Source of the DNA: an uncultured Lachnospiraceae bacterium
GTDB lineage: Bacteria; Bacillota; Clostridia; Lachnospirales; Lachnospiraceae
Direction: 5' to 3'
Length of the DNA: 63,854 nt
Assembly: GCA_910586205.1 (NCBI GenBank)
Contig: CAJUGD010000024.1
Coordinates: 1-63,854 of the forward strand
Shown piece by piece: positions 33,368 through 42,878 of this stretch (position 1 is its first letter; each line of letters starts with the position of its first letter). Below the pieces are notes generated by a model. That model worked only from the letters and a program-made list of their open reading frames with translations. It made no database searches and had not been told where the DNA came from. A program made the position numbers and the translations under genes.

Positions 33368-34243
33368 ATGGCAAAAACAAAAAAATACCGAGAACCGATT
33401 AATTGGAAAAAAGAATTGCGCCTTGCCCCCGGATACTTTATTCTGCTGGTCTGGATTTCCTTTACCTTTGTCCTGTTGGGATGGGTGCTGCTGGCCAGCT
33501 TTTCCACCACCAAGGAGATCTTTTCCAATAAGCTTTTATCCTCCGGGATTCATTTTGAAAACTACGTGAAAGCCTGGGTAAATTCCGATGTGGCGGGAAT
33601 ATTCAGGAACTCTCTCATATACTCCATTATCTCCTGTACCCTGCTGATTCTCATCTGCGCCCCGGCAGCCTATGTCCTGGCCCGCTTTGTATTTCCGGGG
33701 AACAAGCTGATTCAGACTGGCTTTGTGTCTGCCATGGGCGTGCCGGTGGTAATGATCGTGCTTCCTCTTTTTGGGATCGTAGCCAACATGGGAATCTTGA
33801 ATCATGCGATGAGCAATGCTGTTTTGCTGATTTTTTTATACATCGGCATCAATGTGCCTTATACCACCATATTTCTCATGACCTTTTTTGGCAATCTGTC
33901 CAGGGCCTTTGAGGAGGCAGCAGCTATTGACGGCTGCCCGCCCACCAAAACCTTCTGGCTGATCATGCTTCCTATGGCTCAGCCGGGAATCATCACTGTC
34001 ACCATATTTAACTTTATCAATATCTGGAATGAGTACTTTATCTCCCTGATATTTGCCAACTCCGACAAGCTGCGCCCTATTGCCGTGGGCCTGTATTCCA
34101 TGATTAACTCCATGAAATACACCGGGGACTGGGCTGGCATGTTCGCAGCCGTGGTGATCGTGTTTTTGCCTACCTTTATCCTGTATATCTTTTTGTCGGA
34201 AAAGATCATCGCAGGCGTTACCGGAGGCGGGGTCAAGGGGTAA
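33368..34243 (+). CDS. ABC sugar permease, MalG-like
   Basis: A 291-residue six-span permease, partner of the preceding one, 16 bp away. The ATPase-coupling EAA loop is EEAAAIDGCPPTKTFWLIML (about residues 184-203). Its start follows AAAGGAGGGGAAACTT. It closes the sugar operon. Downstream lies a hairpin that mainly serves the convergent acetyltransferase gene. Confidence 0.85.
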   Translation: MAKTKKYREPINWKKELRLAPGYFILLVWISFTFVLLGWVLLASFSTTKEIFSNKLLSSGIHFENYVKAWVNSDVAGIFRNSLIYSIISCTLLILICAPAAYVLARFVFPGNKLIQTGFVSAMGVPVVMIVLPLFGIVANMGILNHAMSNAVLLIFLYIGINVPYTTIFLMTFFGNLSRAFEEAAAIDGCPPTKTFWLIMLPMAQPGIITVTIFNFINIWNEYFISLIFANSDKLRPIAVGLYSMINSMKYTGDWAGMFAAVVIVFLPTFILYIFLSEKIIAGVTGGGVKG

Positions 34244-34278
34244 GGAGAACCCCTTATCAACTTTTGTGAATGGTGAAA

Positions 34279-34318
34279 AGAGGCTGCTGCAAAATTGCCC
34301 GGATTCTGCAGCAGCCTC
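34279..34318 (-). terminator. Terminator between importer operon and acetyltransferase gene
   Basis: GAGGCTGCTGCA pairs perfectly with TGCAGCAGCCTC (12 bp). A TTTTC run follows on the minus strand, so it terminates the acetyltransferase gene and possibly the convergent operon. Confidence 0.7.
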
Positions 34319-34341
34319 ATCTGCCAGAGATGCCATTTACT

Positions 34342-34968
34342 TTATTGTCCGAACCACAGCCCTGCATTCTCCAAAACTTTCCTGTCAAGCTCCGGGAAAG
34401 GTATCACTGCCATAGGCTCTGCCGGATGCTCGCCGATAATCTTTTCCATCCATACCATATTGTACCATCGGCCGAATTTATACCCGCACTTATAAAACTC
34501 ACCAACCATCTTATACCCCATATGGCTGTGGAACTGGATACTGTTTCTTGTCAGATACTCGTCCTCTGTTTCCGGACTGCCGATACAGGCATTTAAATTC
34601 AAAATATTCTGAGCCTTGGAGATCACATCGATTGCCTCATAGAGCCTCCTTCCCAGACCCATTCTCTGACTCCCCTCTCTCAGATAAACGCTCATCTCCG
34701 CAGCCCACCCATAGGCCGCCCTGCCCACAAAGGGGCCTGTGTAGACATAGCCTAAAAGTTCCCCATCCTTCTCAGCCACAAGATAGGGATACTTTTTCAG
34801 GGTTTTTTCGATTCTGGCCTTAAACTCCTGAAGATTTGGCACATCATATTCAAAGGTGATTGCCGTTTTTTCCACGTAAGGTTTATAGATTTCCAATAGC
34901 TCCCGGGCATCTTCTGATGATGCAGTGCGGATTTGTATTAAATCGTGTTTTACGGTTTCTTCTTTCAC
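34342..34968 (-). CDS. GNAT acetyltransferase, phosphinothricin acetyltransferase-like
   Basis: A 208-residue GCN5-related N-acetyltransferase. It begins IQIRTASSEDARELLEIYKP and has the PAT-like ITFEYDVP segment. The acetyl-CoA loop is SVYLREGSQRMGLGRRLYEA, and the end is HSHMGYKMVGEFYKCGYKFG with WYNMVWMEK, the layout of phosphinothricin or methionine-sulfone acetyltransferases. The substrate is likely an amino acid analogue or amine; this is not testable here. It is a single gene. The 34969-35313 gap upstream carries no feature that I can support. Confidence 0.8.
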   Translation of the reverse strand: MKEETVKHDLIQIRTASSEDARELLEIYKPYVEKTAITFEYDVPNLQEFKARIEKTLKKYPYLVAEKDGELLGYVYTGPFVGRAAYGWAAEMSVYLREGSQRMGLGRRLYEAIDVISKAQNILNLNACIGSPETEDEYLTRNSIQFHSHMGYKMVGEFYKCGYKFGRWYNMVWMEKIIGEHPAEPMAVIPFPELDRKVLENAGLWFGQ

Positions 34969-35313
34969 TGGTTTTTCCTTTCTTTTTCAAGCTTATGTTT
35001 TGTAAAAAGACTCCTGCCTTGCCGCAGGCATCCCCACAAGAATATCCATCTCAAGCGGTTTGAAACAATCATTCGCTTCATAGCCGTATCATAAAATATG
35101 AATAATCCAGAATAGATTATAACACAAGCCATCGTGGCGGTACATTGTTTTTTTCCATGTTTCCAGAAACCTTTCCAAAAACCTTTAAGGCCAGGAACCT
35201 GTTTTTAGATTCCCAGCCTATGGTTTTGCTTTATTCTGTCCGTTCTGCTTTCCGTTTTTCACTTCGTTAAAAGAAAGTTCAGTGTATTCCGCAATTATAG
35301 TTGAAATATCCCC

Positions 35314-35997
35314 TCACCTTTCCGGCATTTTAAATCCGGTAAGCGCTCTGTTCAGATAATCGTTAAAAGGCTTCATAATCCGGAAAAGTTCTGCTGCCTT
35401 TAAAGGAAATCCTTCTTTGTCCCCCACTTCTTCATCTTTCAGCGGATATTCCAAATACCAGCTTTTAAACTTCAGATATTCTGCCTGGGGATGTTCCTTC
35501 TCATATCCTGCAGGAACCTTTTTTAATGCAGTTCCCTTTACAGTAAAATGTTTTTCAAACTCCGGCTCATGTATGATCTTTTCCCATTCCCTGCCGTTCT
35601 GTACAATATAATCTCGCACCATTGCGGTTGCATCCTTAAACATATCTGCAAACAGACCTCCGCCTAAAAAAGACTGACCGCCCGGCTTTATCATAAGATA
35701 ATATCCCACAGGAACCGGCAGCTTGCCTTTGGAAGAAATATGAGCACGAAAGGAAGGATTATACGGAGATTTGTCATGGCTGAAGCGGGTATCCCTTACA
35801 ATCTTAAACGTCAGATCCTTTGGATTGTTATGGATAATGCTGCTGTCAAATTTTCCGATTTCCATTATCAATGCCTGCAGCAATTCTTCAAATTCGGCAT
35901 TTGCTTTTTTATAGTCTTCCTTATTCCCATGATACCATTCACGATTGTTATTCATGCTCAATGCTGATAAATAATCCATAATGAACTGTGTATTCAT
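35314..35997 (-). CDS. DUF2461 family protein
   Basis: A 227-residue DUF2461 (TIGR02453) protein of unknown activity. Family words are LSMNNNREWYHGNKEDYKKA at the start, then FKIVRDTRFSHDKSPYNPSF, the KPGGQSFLGGGLF segment and the late EYPLKDEEV. It has no signal or membrane segment. It starts 15 bp downstream of the sigma factor gene, behind AGGAGATGAC, so the two form a unit. Confidence 0.8.
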   Translation of the reverse strand: MNTQFIMDYLSALSMNNNREWYHGNKEDYKKANAEFEELLQALIMEIGKFDSSIIHNNPKDLTFKIVRDTRFSHDKSPYNPSFRAHISSKGKLPVPVGYYLMIKPGGQSFLGGGLFADMFKDATAMVRDYIVQNGREWEKIIHEPEFEKHFTVKGTALKKVPAGYEKEHPQAEYLKFKSWYLEYPLKDEEVGDKEGFPLKAAELFRIMKPFNDYLNRALTGFKMPER

Positions 35998-36012
35998 ACT
36001 TTGTCATCTCCT

Positions 36013-36864
36013 TTACGCTTTCTGAATAATGGAAAGCTGCGTGGAATCTAAAAATTCCTGTATCAGACACTTTACCCGCTCAGGAGATTGATAAGGCTTG
36101 CAGAACGAAAAGTCCTGGGATAAACCGTCAATATCTTCCATCGCATTTTTCACATCCACCATAGTCTGAACGGAAATTTCTCTGGCTGACATATAGTCTG
36201 TCTTCAGCGGGTTTATCCTATGGCTCTGTATGGCGTAATTCACCCTGTCCTTACATTTACATTTTCCGCTTCCATACTCCCCGCAATATTGCTCAAGAAA
36301 ATCTGCCATTTTTCTGCGTATTCGGGAAAGCCGCTGGCGATACGCCTCCGGCGTCATTTCCAGAATTTCCCCTGCCATGCGGCTGTCAATCTGAAACATG
36401 GTGCCCAATATAAAAATGCATCTGCTTTCTGTATCAAGACATTGCAGCATCACATTGGTACAAGACATTTTCAATTCTTCTGCCAACAGATTCTTTTCTA
36501 CATTCTGTGTTAAATCCGGCACATCCTGGGCTTTTCCGTTTTCTATATCATCTCCGTAATACTCAAAGCTCAGAGGGCGGCAGGCGAACATGTGCTTTTT
36601 ATAATTTTTCAGATGATTGATTGCAATGCTGAATACCCAGGTTGTAAAAGAGCTTTCCCCCCTGAAAGATGATAAATGCGTAATCATTTTCAGCAGAATA
36701 TCCTGGGCCGCATCCTCTGCATCCGCAAATGTGCCGAGCATCCGCAGCGATAAATTAAATACAAGGTCCTGCACATTTGTAGCAAGGGTTTCAAGAGCTT
36801 TTTTATCTCCTGCAACAGCTTGATCCACTAAAGCCTGTAATTCCTCATTCGTCCTCTTATTCAT
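36013..36864 (-). CDS. Sigma-70 family factor with Cys-containing C-terminal extension
   Basis: A 283-residue factor. Region 2 is LVFNLSLRMLGTFADAEDAAQDILLKM with FTTWVFSIAINHLKNYKK. Region 4 is the degenerate LDTESRCIFILGTMFQIDSRMAGEI and TPEAYRQRLSRIRRKMADFL. About 100 residues of extension follow with a cysteine group (QYCGEYGSGKCKCKDRVNYA), perhaps metal-binding. No anti-sigma gene is adjacent, so the extension may do the sensing, as in some ECF subgroups. It is probably co-transcribed with the DUF2461 gene. Confidence 0.8.
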   Translation of the reverse strand: MNKRTNEELQALVDQAVAGDKKALETLATNVQDLVFNLSLRMLGTFADAEDAAQDILLKMITHLSSFRGESSFTTWVFSIAINHLKNYKKHMFACRPLSFEYYGDDIENGKAQDVPDLTQNVEKNLLAEELKMSCTNVMLQCLDTESRCIFILGTMFQIDSRMAGEILEMTPEAYRQRLSRIRRKMADFLEQYCGEYGSGKCKCKDRVNYAIQSHRINPLKTDYMSAREISVQTMVDVKNAMEDIDGLSQDFSFCKPYQSPERVKCLIQEFLDSTQLSIIQKA

Positions 36865-36937
36865 AGATTCTTACCTCCTACTTAATTAGACAAGAAACCC
36901 TTGCTTGTGTGACAAAGATTTTTATATGAAATGCCAA

Positions 36938-36961
36938 AAGGAGCCTTTTGGCTCCTTCTGC
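36938..36961 (-). terminator. Terminator of the M16C peptidase gene
   Basis: On the minus strand AAGGAGCC-AAA-AGGCTCCTTTT makes an 8-bp stem with a T tail, just after the peptidase stop. Confidence 0.75.
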
Positions 36962-36969
36962 TTATTCCT

Positions 36970-39942
36970 TCACCCCACTCTGCCGGAAAGGTTCTTCACC
37001 TCCCCAAAGATCTCCCGGTTGGCCTCGATTTTATCCTCATTTCCCACAACGCAAAAGCTCTTTGTGTCCAAAACAGCCTGAATCAACTTGGCTAAAGCAC
37101 GGATGTCCTCCTTACATGCACTTAAAATCTGATCTCTTTCCTCCTGCAGCATATCTTCTGTCACCCCTGACAGATAAGCTGACAAAGCCCTGCTTCCTTT
37201 AATGGACGGGGTGAGAGGTGTATCTAAGTTGCTTATGGCTCCGATCACATACTTGGTCATGTCTCTCTCATCCGGATCAAATTCCTCCAGGTACTTTACA
37301 ATCCCCTCATAGACCTGATCCGTCTCTCTTAGATTGGGATCCCGGTAAGATACCAGATACCCTTCTCCGGATCGCCCAAAGCCGCTCATACATCCATATG
37401 CACCGCCCTTTACCCGTATATTCAGCCACAGATAATCATAGCTTAAGATCACCTGTAAAATCTTTAAAGCGCCTGTATACTCATACCCTTTCTTCCGAAA
37501 GTCTCCGCACCGGGCCACATAGTTGACCTGAGAAGATGTTTTCAGGCCTTCATTGCGGTTCTTAACAGGATGGACAAACTCATACCGTTTCCCCCTTCCC
37601 TCTGGCAGATAATCCGTAAGCTTTGTCATGGCATTGGGCAATTTTTCATATCCCTTTTCATCCGCCGTGTAGCTGATCAGCAGATTCGAACGGGTAAACA
37701 AGAGCTTGCTGACCTCATAAAGCTTATCCATCACCAGCTCTTTCCTTGCATCAAAATTCCTGCAGATATCCTCTAAGAACTGGAAATACGCGGTCCCGCC
37801 TACGATCTCATTAAAATACGCGGTTGGTGAAAAATAAGAAGTAGCCCGTGACACTGCCGTGCTGTGCCCTGCATTCTCCAGCCTCATCCTTGCCCGTGAG
37901 CGGGTTTCCTCCAAAACCTCCAAAAGCCGCTTCTCATTGCAAAAAACTGACCGGCACAAAATCTCCTCCAGGATCTCAAATCCAAAATCCAGCCTGTCAT
38001 ACAAGACCCGCACCGCTGCCACAAGAGCTCCTGTAAAATGCTCCGGATCTTTCAGATTCCCATAGGATGCCACGGAAAAATCCACACCGCCGCTGTTTAA
38101 ATGGATTTCACTGGTCAGGTCTGCATAGCTGTAATGCTCTGTATCCATTCCTCCCAGCACAGATTTTAAAAGTCCCACATAATACAGATCCTCCTGGGGA
38201 ACCGTATCGGTCGTAAACAACACCTTCAGATATCCAATGCCTGAAGTAAAGAAGTTATGGTGCAGCACAGTAATTCCCTGCTCCTGCTTCTTTGTCCAAT
38301 AAAGCTTTTCCCCCTTCTTCCCAATATCCTCTCTCTTAAGAAGCGGGATCTTTGCCAGATCTTCCGGGGATGACGGCGTATCCTGGTAACGCTCCAGCTC
38401 CTTTGTGGCATTTACAAGCTCTTTTATCTGTTCGTCACTTAAAGTCTCCTTATAGGCTGCAAGGCTCTTTGCCGTCTTCTCCTCCTGCTTTGCCGTCAGA
38501 TTTTTCTCAGGACTTAAGATCACCACCGCCTCAAAGGGATTATCCAAAAGATAGTCCTTGATCAGCTCCTCAAAATATCCCTCACCCACCCTTTTTTTCA
38601 GCTCGTCAAAGGTATGCTGGTACTCTAAATGCATCATAGGATCCCCGTCATACAGCCAGCTGTCCAAACTCTGTATGCCCCACATCAGACCCTTTGGAGT
38701 AGAGCCATAATCTGCCTCCCGGTATTTAAACTCATAATAATTCATTCCGGCCATCAGGCTCTTTTTGTTGATGCCCTGGTCTGCTAACCTGCGCAGGGTT
38801 CCCTTTACCACAGCCAAAAACTCTCCCCGCTGCTCCCTGTTGGCATCCTTGGCAATCACCGTAAAATAAGGCTGCAAAATCCCGCTCTCATATCCCCCCA
38901 TCACATCTTTTCCGATTCCGGCATCAAGAAGCGCCTGCTTTAAGGGGGCTCCCGGCGCTCCCAAAAGCGTATATTCCAAAATCTGAAATGCCACATAAAG
39001 CATGGGATCCAAATCCGTTCCCACCACAGTGCTCAAAGAAAGATACGTCTTATTTTCCTCTGGCTCCTCTCCTGTAATCGAGTAAAAAATCTCCTGCTCT
39101 CCAGGCTTTTCAAAGGGCTTCTGCTCCGGAATATGAGAATCAATCTGCCGCTCCTCATAGTGGCACAAATATTCCTCGTCCAGCCATGCCAGCTTCTCTG
39201 CCATATCCATATTTCCATATAGATAAATATAACTGTTGCTGGGATGATAATAGCTTCTGTGGAAATCAAGAAACTGCTCATACGTCAGCTCAGGAATCGC
39301 CTCCGGATCTCCCCCGGAATCCTTCCCATAACAATTATCCGGAAATAAAACACTTTGGGTATACCGATCCAGCATTCCTTCCGGGGAAGAATAAGCCCCC
39401 TTCATCTCATTGTACACCACGCCATTGTAAATAACCGGATCCCCCTCATCCTCCAATTCATAGTGCCACCCTTCCTGCCGGAAGATCTTTTCTTCCTTAT
39501 AAATATTGGGATGAAGCACTGCGTCCATGTAAACATCCATCAGATTCTGAAAGTCCTTGTCATTACAGCTCGCCACCGGATAAATCGTCTTATCCGGATA
39601 GGTCATGGCATTTAAAAACGTGTTGAGAGAGCCTTTCACCAGCTCCACAAAAGGATCCTTCAAAGGAAACTTCTCTGAGCCGCACAGCACGCTGTGCTCC
39701 AAAATATGGGGCAGACCGGTATTATCCTCCGGCGGCGTGCGAAACCCGATACAGAATACCTTATTCTCGTCATCATTACAGATCAAAAACACCTTTGCCT
39801 TTGTCTTTTTATGCTCCAGGACAATGCCTTCTGCCTGAATCTCCTGGATTGTCCGGTGATCCGTTACCCGATAAGCCTTAAGCCTTTCCAGCGCCTCCAA
39901 CTGCCTGCTCTCTCTATGCTCCATATCGTTCTCCTTCTTCAT
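36970..39942 (-). CDS. M16C family zinc metallopeptidase (presequence-peptidase type)
   Basis: A 990-residue single-chain insulinase-family peptidase of subfamily M16C. The inverted zinc motif HxxEH is HILEHSVLCGSEKFPLKDPF at about residues 81-100. The downstream glutamate lies in the VVYNEMKGAYSSPEGMLDRY region. The M16C-associated middle domain and the inactive second half follow, ending with the R/Y-type site SFGRSGEGYLVSYRDPN-like segment. It degrades peptides in a closed chamber. It has no signal peptide, so it is cytoplasmic. It is a monocistronic gene with its own terminator. Confidence 0.9.
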   Translation of the reverse strand: MKKENDMEHRESRQLEALERLKAYRVTDHRTIQEIQAEGIVLEHKKTKAKVFLICNDDENKVFCIGFRTPPEDNTGLPHILEHSVLCGSEKFPLKDPFVELVKGSLNTFLNAMTYPDKTIYPVASCNDKDFQNLMDVYMDAVLHPNIYKEEKIFRQEGWHYELEDEGDPVIYNGVVYNEMKGAYSSPEGMLDRYTQSVLFPDNCYGKDSGGDPEAIPELTYEQFLDFHRSYYHPSNSYIYLYGNMDMAEKLAWLDEEYLCHYEERQIDSHIPEQKPFEKPGEQEIFYSITGEEPEENKTYLSLSTVVGTDLDPMLYVAFQILEYTLLGAPGAPLKQALLDAGIGKDVMGGYESGILQPYFTVIAKDANREQRGEFLAVVKGTLRRLADQGINKKSLMAGMNYYEFKYREADYGSTPKGLMWGIQSLDSWLYDGDPMMHLEYQHTFDELKKRVGEGYFEELIKDYLLDNPFEAVVILSPEKNLTAKQEEKTAKSLAAYKETLSDEQIKELVNATKELERYQDTPSSPEDLAKIPLLKREDIGKKGEKLYWTKKQEQGITVLHHNFFTSGIGYLKVLFTTDTVPQEDLYYVGLLKSVLGGMDTEHYSYADLTSEIHLNSGGVDFSVASYGNLKDPEHFTGALVAAVRVLYDRLDFGFEILEEILCRSVFCNEKRLLEVLEETRSRARMRLENAGHSTAVSRATSYFSPTAYFNEIVGGTAYFQFLEDICRNFDARKELVMDKLYEVSKLLFTRSNLLISYTADEKGYEKLPNAMTKLTDYLPEGRGKRYEFVHPVKNRNEGLKTSSQVNYVARCGDFRKKGYEYTGALKILQVILSYDYLWLNIRVKGGAYGCMSGFGRSGEGYLVSYRDPNLRETDQVYEGIVKYLEEFDPDERDMTKYVIGAISNLDTPLTPSIKGSRALSAYLSGVTEDMLQEERDQILSACKEDIRALAKLIQAVLDTKSFCVVGNEDKIEANREIFGEVKNLSGRVG

Positions 39943-40050
39943 TATTAATCCCCCTCCCTCTATTATTCCCTAACAGAGCGGATTCAGCCACAACGATTCC
40001 TAAATATTCGATTCTCTACAGTATTCGTTCCCCATGTCAAAATCCATCCT

Positions 40051-40887
40051 CTACAAATTCCCGGCCAGCCTCTCTTTTAAAATCGCCAATCCGTCCCGAA
40101 AGCAAAGATGAAAAAACAACATCTTATCCGAAGGCGACGCAATCCCGCACACCTCCTCCATCCCCTGCTTCCTGGCAATCTGCAGTGCCCGGTAAAGATG
40201 AAAGTTGCTGGTAAGAATCCCAATCTGGTGGGTGCTCTTATGCTCTGGCCCCATCACAAACGGAAGATAAGCCGGAAGCGTCCGATCCTTCTGATGATTC
40301 TCCTCTTTCTTCTGCATTCTCATATTTTCGATCAAAATCCGGCTGTAAGCAATATTCTCCACTGTACTTAAAGACTGGACCTCCAGAACCATCCTGTCAT
40401 CCGGCACCCCCTTTTCCAGAAGGTAATTGCGCATAGCCACAGCCTCCACCACCTCGTCATTCTCAGACCGTCCGCCTGACAGGATCAACGTGGTCTCCGG
40501 ATTCTGCGCCGCATACTCTGCAGCCTTGTCAAGACGCAGCCGCAGGGTCTTGCCCGGTTCATCCCCTTTTACAGACGCTCCCAGCACAATCACATACTCC
40601 AGCCCGGACTCTGCCACCTGAGGGATCCGGCTTAAAATCAGAATCTGGAGCACTGTCATCACCACCATTCCCAGTCCGCACAAAGTCACCAGAGAGACCG
40701 GAAGGCGCAGAGGCAGCCTTTTAGGATATTTATGATAACACCTGACGCACCATGCCGTTGCTCCTAAGACACAGGCAAGCAAAAGCCAGATCAGCACATG
40801 GGCTGTCCCCATCCCGGAATACATCAAAATGGCAATAAAATAAACAAGGCAAAGCACTGCTCCTGCCGCCAATACCCAGGTCAGCAT
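40051..40887 (-). CDS. YdcF/SanA-like DUF218 membrane protein
   Basis: A 278-residue protein with three to four N-terminal membrane spans (about residues 1-95). A DUF218 domain follows, starting VIVLGASVKGDEPGKTLRLR with ILSGGRSENDEVVEAVAMR and GILTSNFHLYRALQIARKQG. DUF218 proteins are linked to cell-envelope or vancomycin tolerance functions, but their reaction is unknown. It lies 53 bp downstream of the U32 peptidase-like gene on the same strand. Confidence 0.8.
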   Translation of the reverse strand: MLTWVLAAGAVLCLVYFIAILMYSGMGTAHVLIWLLLACVLGATAWCVRCYHKYPKRLPLRLPVSLVTLCGLGMVVMTVLQILILSRIPQVAESGLEYVIVLGASVKGDEPGKTLRLRLDKAAEYAAQNPETTLILSGGRSENDEVVEAVAMRNYLLEKGVPDDRMVLEVQSLSTVENIAYSRILIENMRMQKKEENHQKDRTLPAYLPFVMGPEHKSTHQIGILTSNFHLYRALQIARKQGMEEVCGIASPSDKMLFFHLCFRDGLAILKERLAGNL

Positions 40888-40939
40888 CCCATTCCCTCCT
40901 TATCCTCTTTTCTGCCTGTCATAACAACCTTCTCCTTTG

Positions 40940-42166
40940 TCAAATTTCCGCCCTTCTTAAAATATCATACTCCTTAAGTTCAGCTCCCAAATCCACATAC
41001 AGCACCTGTCTGGCATGAGGCGCACTTTCCATAGAAATGCCTTCCTCGTCCTCAATCCCCAAAACCTTCACCAAAATATTTTGCCCGTCCGGCTTCATGA
41101 CTTCAATCTCCTCCCCCAGCCAAAACTTGTTCTTCTGGTGAATCCTGCATTTTCCATCAGGCATTACCTGCTCAACGGTTCCTAAGTAGGTATAATTTTT
41201 CTGGTATGTGCTGCTCCCATAGATCTGGGCGCTTTCATCCGGCTTTCCAAAGTAAAATCCTGTAGTAAACTGCCGGTTGGTGCATTTTTCAATCTCCTCC
41301 CGGTACCACTTAAGATTTGCCTGGTATTTGTCCGGATTTTCCCTATAATCATCAATGGCCTTCCGGTAAGCCCGTGTCACCACAGCCACATAGAGGGCTG
41401 TTTTCATCCTTCCCTCCACCTTAAAGCTGTTGATCCCGGCTGATATCATCTCCGGAATATGCTCAATCATGCACAAATCTTTAGAGTTAAATATAAAAGT
41501 TCCTCTCTCATTTTCAAATACCGGCATGTATTCCCCCGGACGGCTCTCCTCCATTAGCCCGTAACTCCACCGGCAAGGATGGGTGCATGCCCCCCGGTTG
41601 GCATCCCTTCCTGCCAGAAAGCTGCTGAGCAGGCATCTGCCCGAATAAGAAATGCACATGGCTCCATGGACAAAGCTCTCAATCTCCATATCCTTTGGTA
41701 TCTTCTCCCGAATCTCCCGAATTTCCCTTAAAGACAATTCCCTGGCTGACACCACCCGCTTTGCCCCCAGCCCATGCCAGAACTGATAAGTGCCGTAATT
41801 GGTATTGTTGGCCTGAGTGCTGATGTGGATATCAATCTCCGGCGCCACCTGTTTTGCTATGGAAAAGATCCCCGGATCCGATATGATCAATGCATCCGGC
41901 CCATATTCCTTCAGCTCCTGAAAGTACTCCCTTGCCTGATCCAAATCCTCATTGTGAGCCAAAATGTTGGCTGTAACATAAACCCGCACCCCATGGTCAT
42001 GGGCATAGGCAATCCCCTGCCGGATCTCCTGCCCGGTAAAGTTCTTTGCTTTCGCACGAAGTCCGAAAGCCTCTCCTCCCAAATACACTGCATCTGCACC
42101 GTATACCACTGCTGTCCTCAAAATATCCAGGCTCCCCGCTGGAATCAAAAGTTCAACCTTTTTCAA
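40940..42166 (-). CDS. trhP: U32 family protein, TrhP-type tRNA hydroxylation
   Basis: A 408-residue protein of the peptidase U32 family. It starts KKVELLIPAGSLDILRTAVV and has the GADAVYLGG motif and the U32 signature ESFVHGAMCISYSGRCLLSS (with later CTHPCRW cysteines for an iron-sulfur cluster). In this family TrhP makes 5-hydroxyuridine at the wobble base of certain tRNAs from prephenate. The upstream neighbour is a TrmR-type methyltransferase, which methylates that hydroxyuridine. The 14-bp gene overlap supports a joint pathway. Confidence 0.85.
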   Translation of the reverse strand: MKKVELLIPAGSLDILRTAVVYGADAVYLGGEAFGLRAKAKNFTGQEIRQGIAYAHDHGVRVYVTANILAHNEDLDQAREYFQELKEYGPDALIISDPGIFSIAKQVAPEIDIHISTQANNTNYGTYQFWHGLGAKRVVSARELSLREIREIREKIPKDMEIESFVHGAMCISYSGRCLLSSFLAGRDANRGACTHPCRWSYGLMEESRPGEYMPVFENERGTFIFNSKDLCMIEHIPEMISAGINSFKVEGRMKTALYVAVVTRAYRKAIDDYRENPDKYQANLKWYREEIEKCTNRQFTTGFYFGKPDESAQIYGSSTYQKNYTYLGTVEQVMPDGKCRIHQKNKFWLGEEIEVMKPDGQNILVKVLGIEDEEGISMESAPHARQVLYVDLGAELKEYDILRRAEI

Positions 42167-42845
42167 TCTGCTGTCTCTCCTCTATAAAAAAGGGGGTGTG
42201 CTGCCCCCGCTTTACACTGACCGCCACCCCGTCTCCCACAGGCAGAATGGCTGTCTCCAGCTCTGCACTGTGCTTCAGCTCATAGAGATATTCCCTCATC
42301 CTGCCATGGATCGTCCGTTCTCTCCTCTCCACCGCAAAGCGAGACTCAAAAATATCCCCATCCTGAAATACATTGTCTGAAAACAGCATTGCCCCTGGCC
42401 CCATCAGCTTTAGGACTTTGGAAAGCCAGGATAAATACTGCCCCTTAGCCCCATCCATAAAGATAAATTCAAAAGGGCCTGAAAGCTCAGACAGTATTTG
42501 CCCTGCATCTCCTTCCATCAGCATTATCCTGTTCTCCATGCCTGCCTGACGGAAATGTTCTCGTGCCAGACAAATCCTGGGCGCATAGTTCTCAATGGTG
42601 GTAATCACCCCGTTCTTAGGCATTACCTGCGCCATCAAAAGAGCCGAATACCCCACTGCCGTGCCTACCTCCAGGATTCGAGAAGGCTGCATTGCGGCCA
42701 CCATGGTCCGCAAAAAGGCTGCGGTCTCCGGACGGATAATCGGCACATAATCCCGTCTGGCCTCCCGGGCAATGCGCTCACACAGCCCGCCGTACCCTTT
42801 CTCAAGGGAACAGATATAATCCGCAATACGACCTGCATCCGCCAT
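42153..42845 (-). CDS. trmR: O-methyltransferase, TrmR-type
   Basis: A 230-residue SAM-dependent O-methyltransferase. The SAM site is ILEVGTAVGYSALLMAQVMP, with a motif II acid in ITTIENYAPR and FIFMDGAKGQYLSWL for the metal-bound catalytic loop. TrmR methylates 5-hydroxyuridine in tRNA to 5-methoxyuridine; its overlap with the TrhP-type gene favours this reading over catechol methylation. It shares its operon with the YceG-like gene upstream. Confidence 0.8.
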   Translation of the reverse strand: MADAGRIADYICSLEKGYGGLCERIAREARRDYVPIIRPETAAFLRTMVAAMQPSRILEVGTAVGYSALLMAQVMPKNGVITTIENYAPRICLAREHFRQAGMENRIMLMEGDAGQILSELSGPFEFIFMDGAKGQYLSWLSKVLKLMGPGAMLFSDNVFQDGDIFESRFAVERRERTIHGRMREYLYELKHSAELETAILPVGDGVAVSVKRGQHTPFFIEERQQIEKG

Positions 42846-42878
42846 ATCCTTACCTCCTGCCTGCAGCCTTTTTAAGAG

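Noticed and set aside
34969..35313. Possible riboswitch or small RNA before the acetyltransferase gene
   Set aside because: Only weak AT-rich stems are present and nothing matches a known aptamer core by eye.
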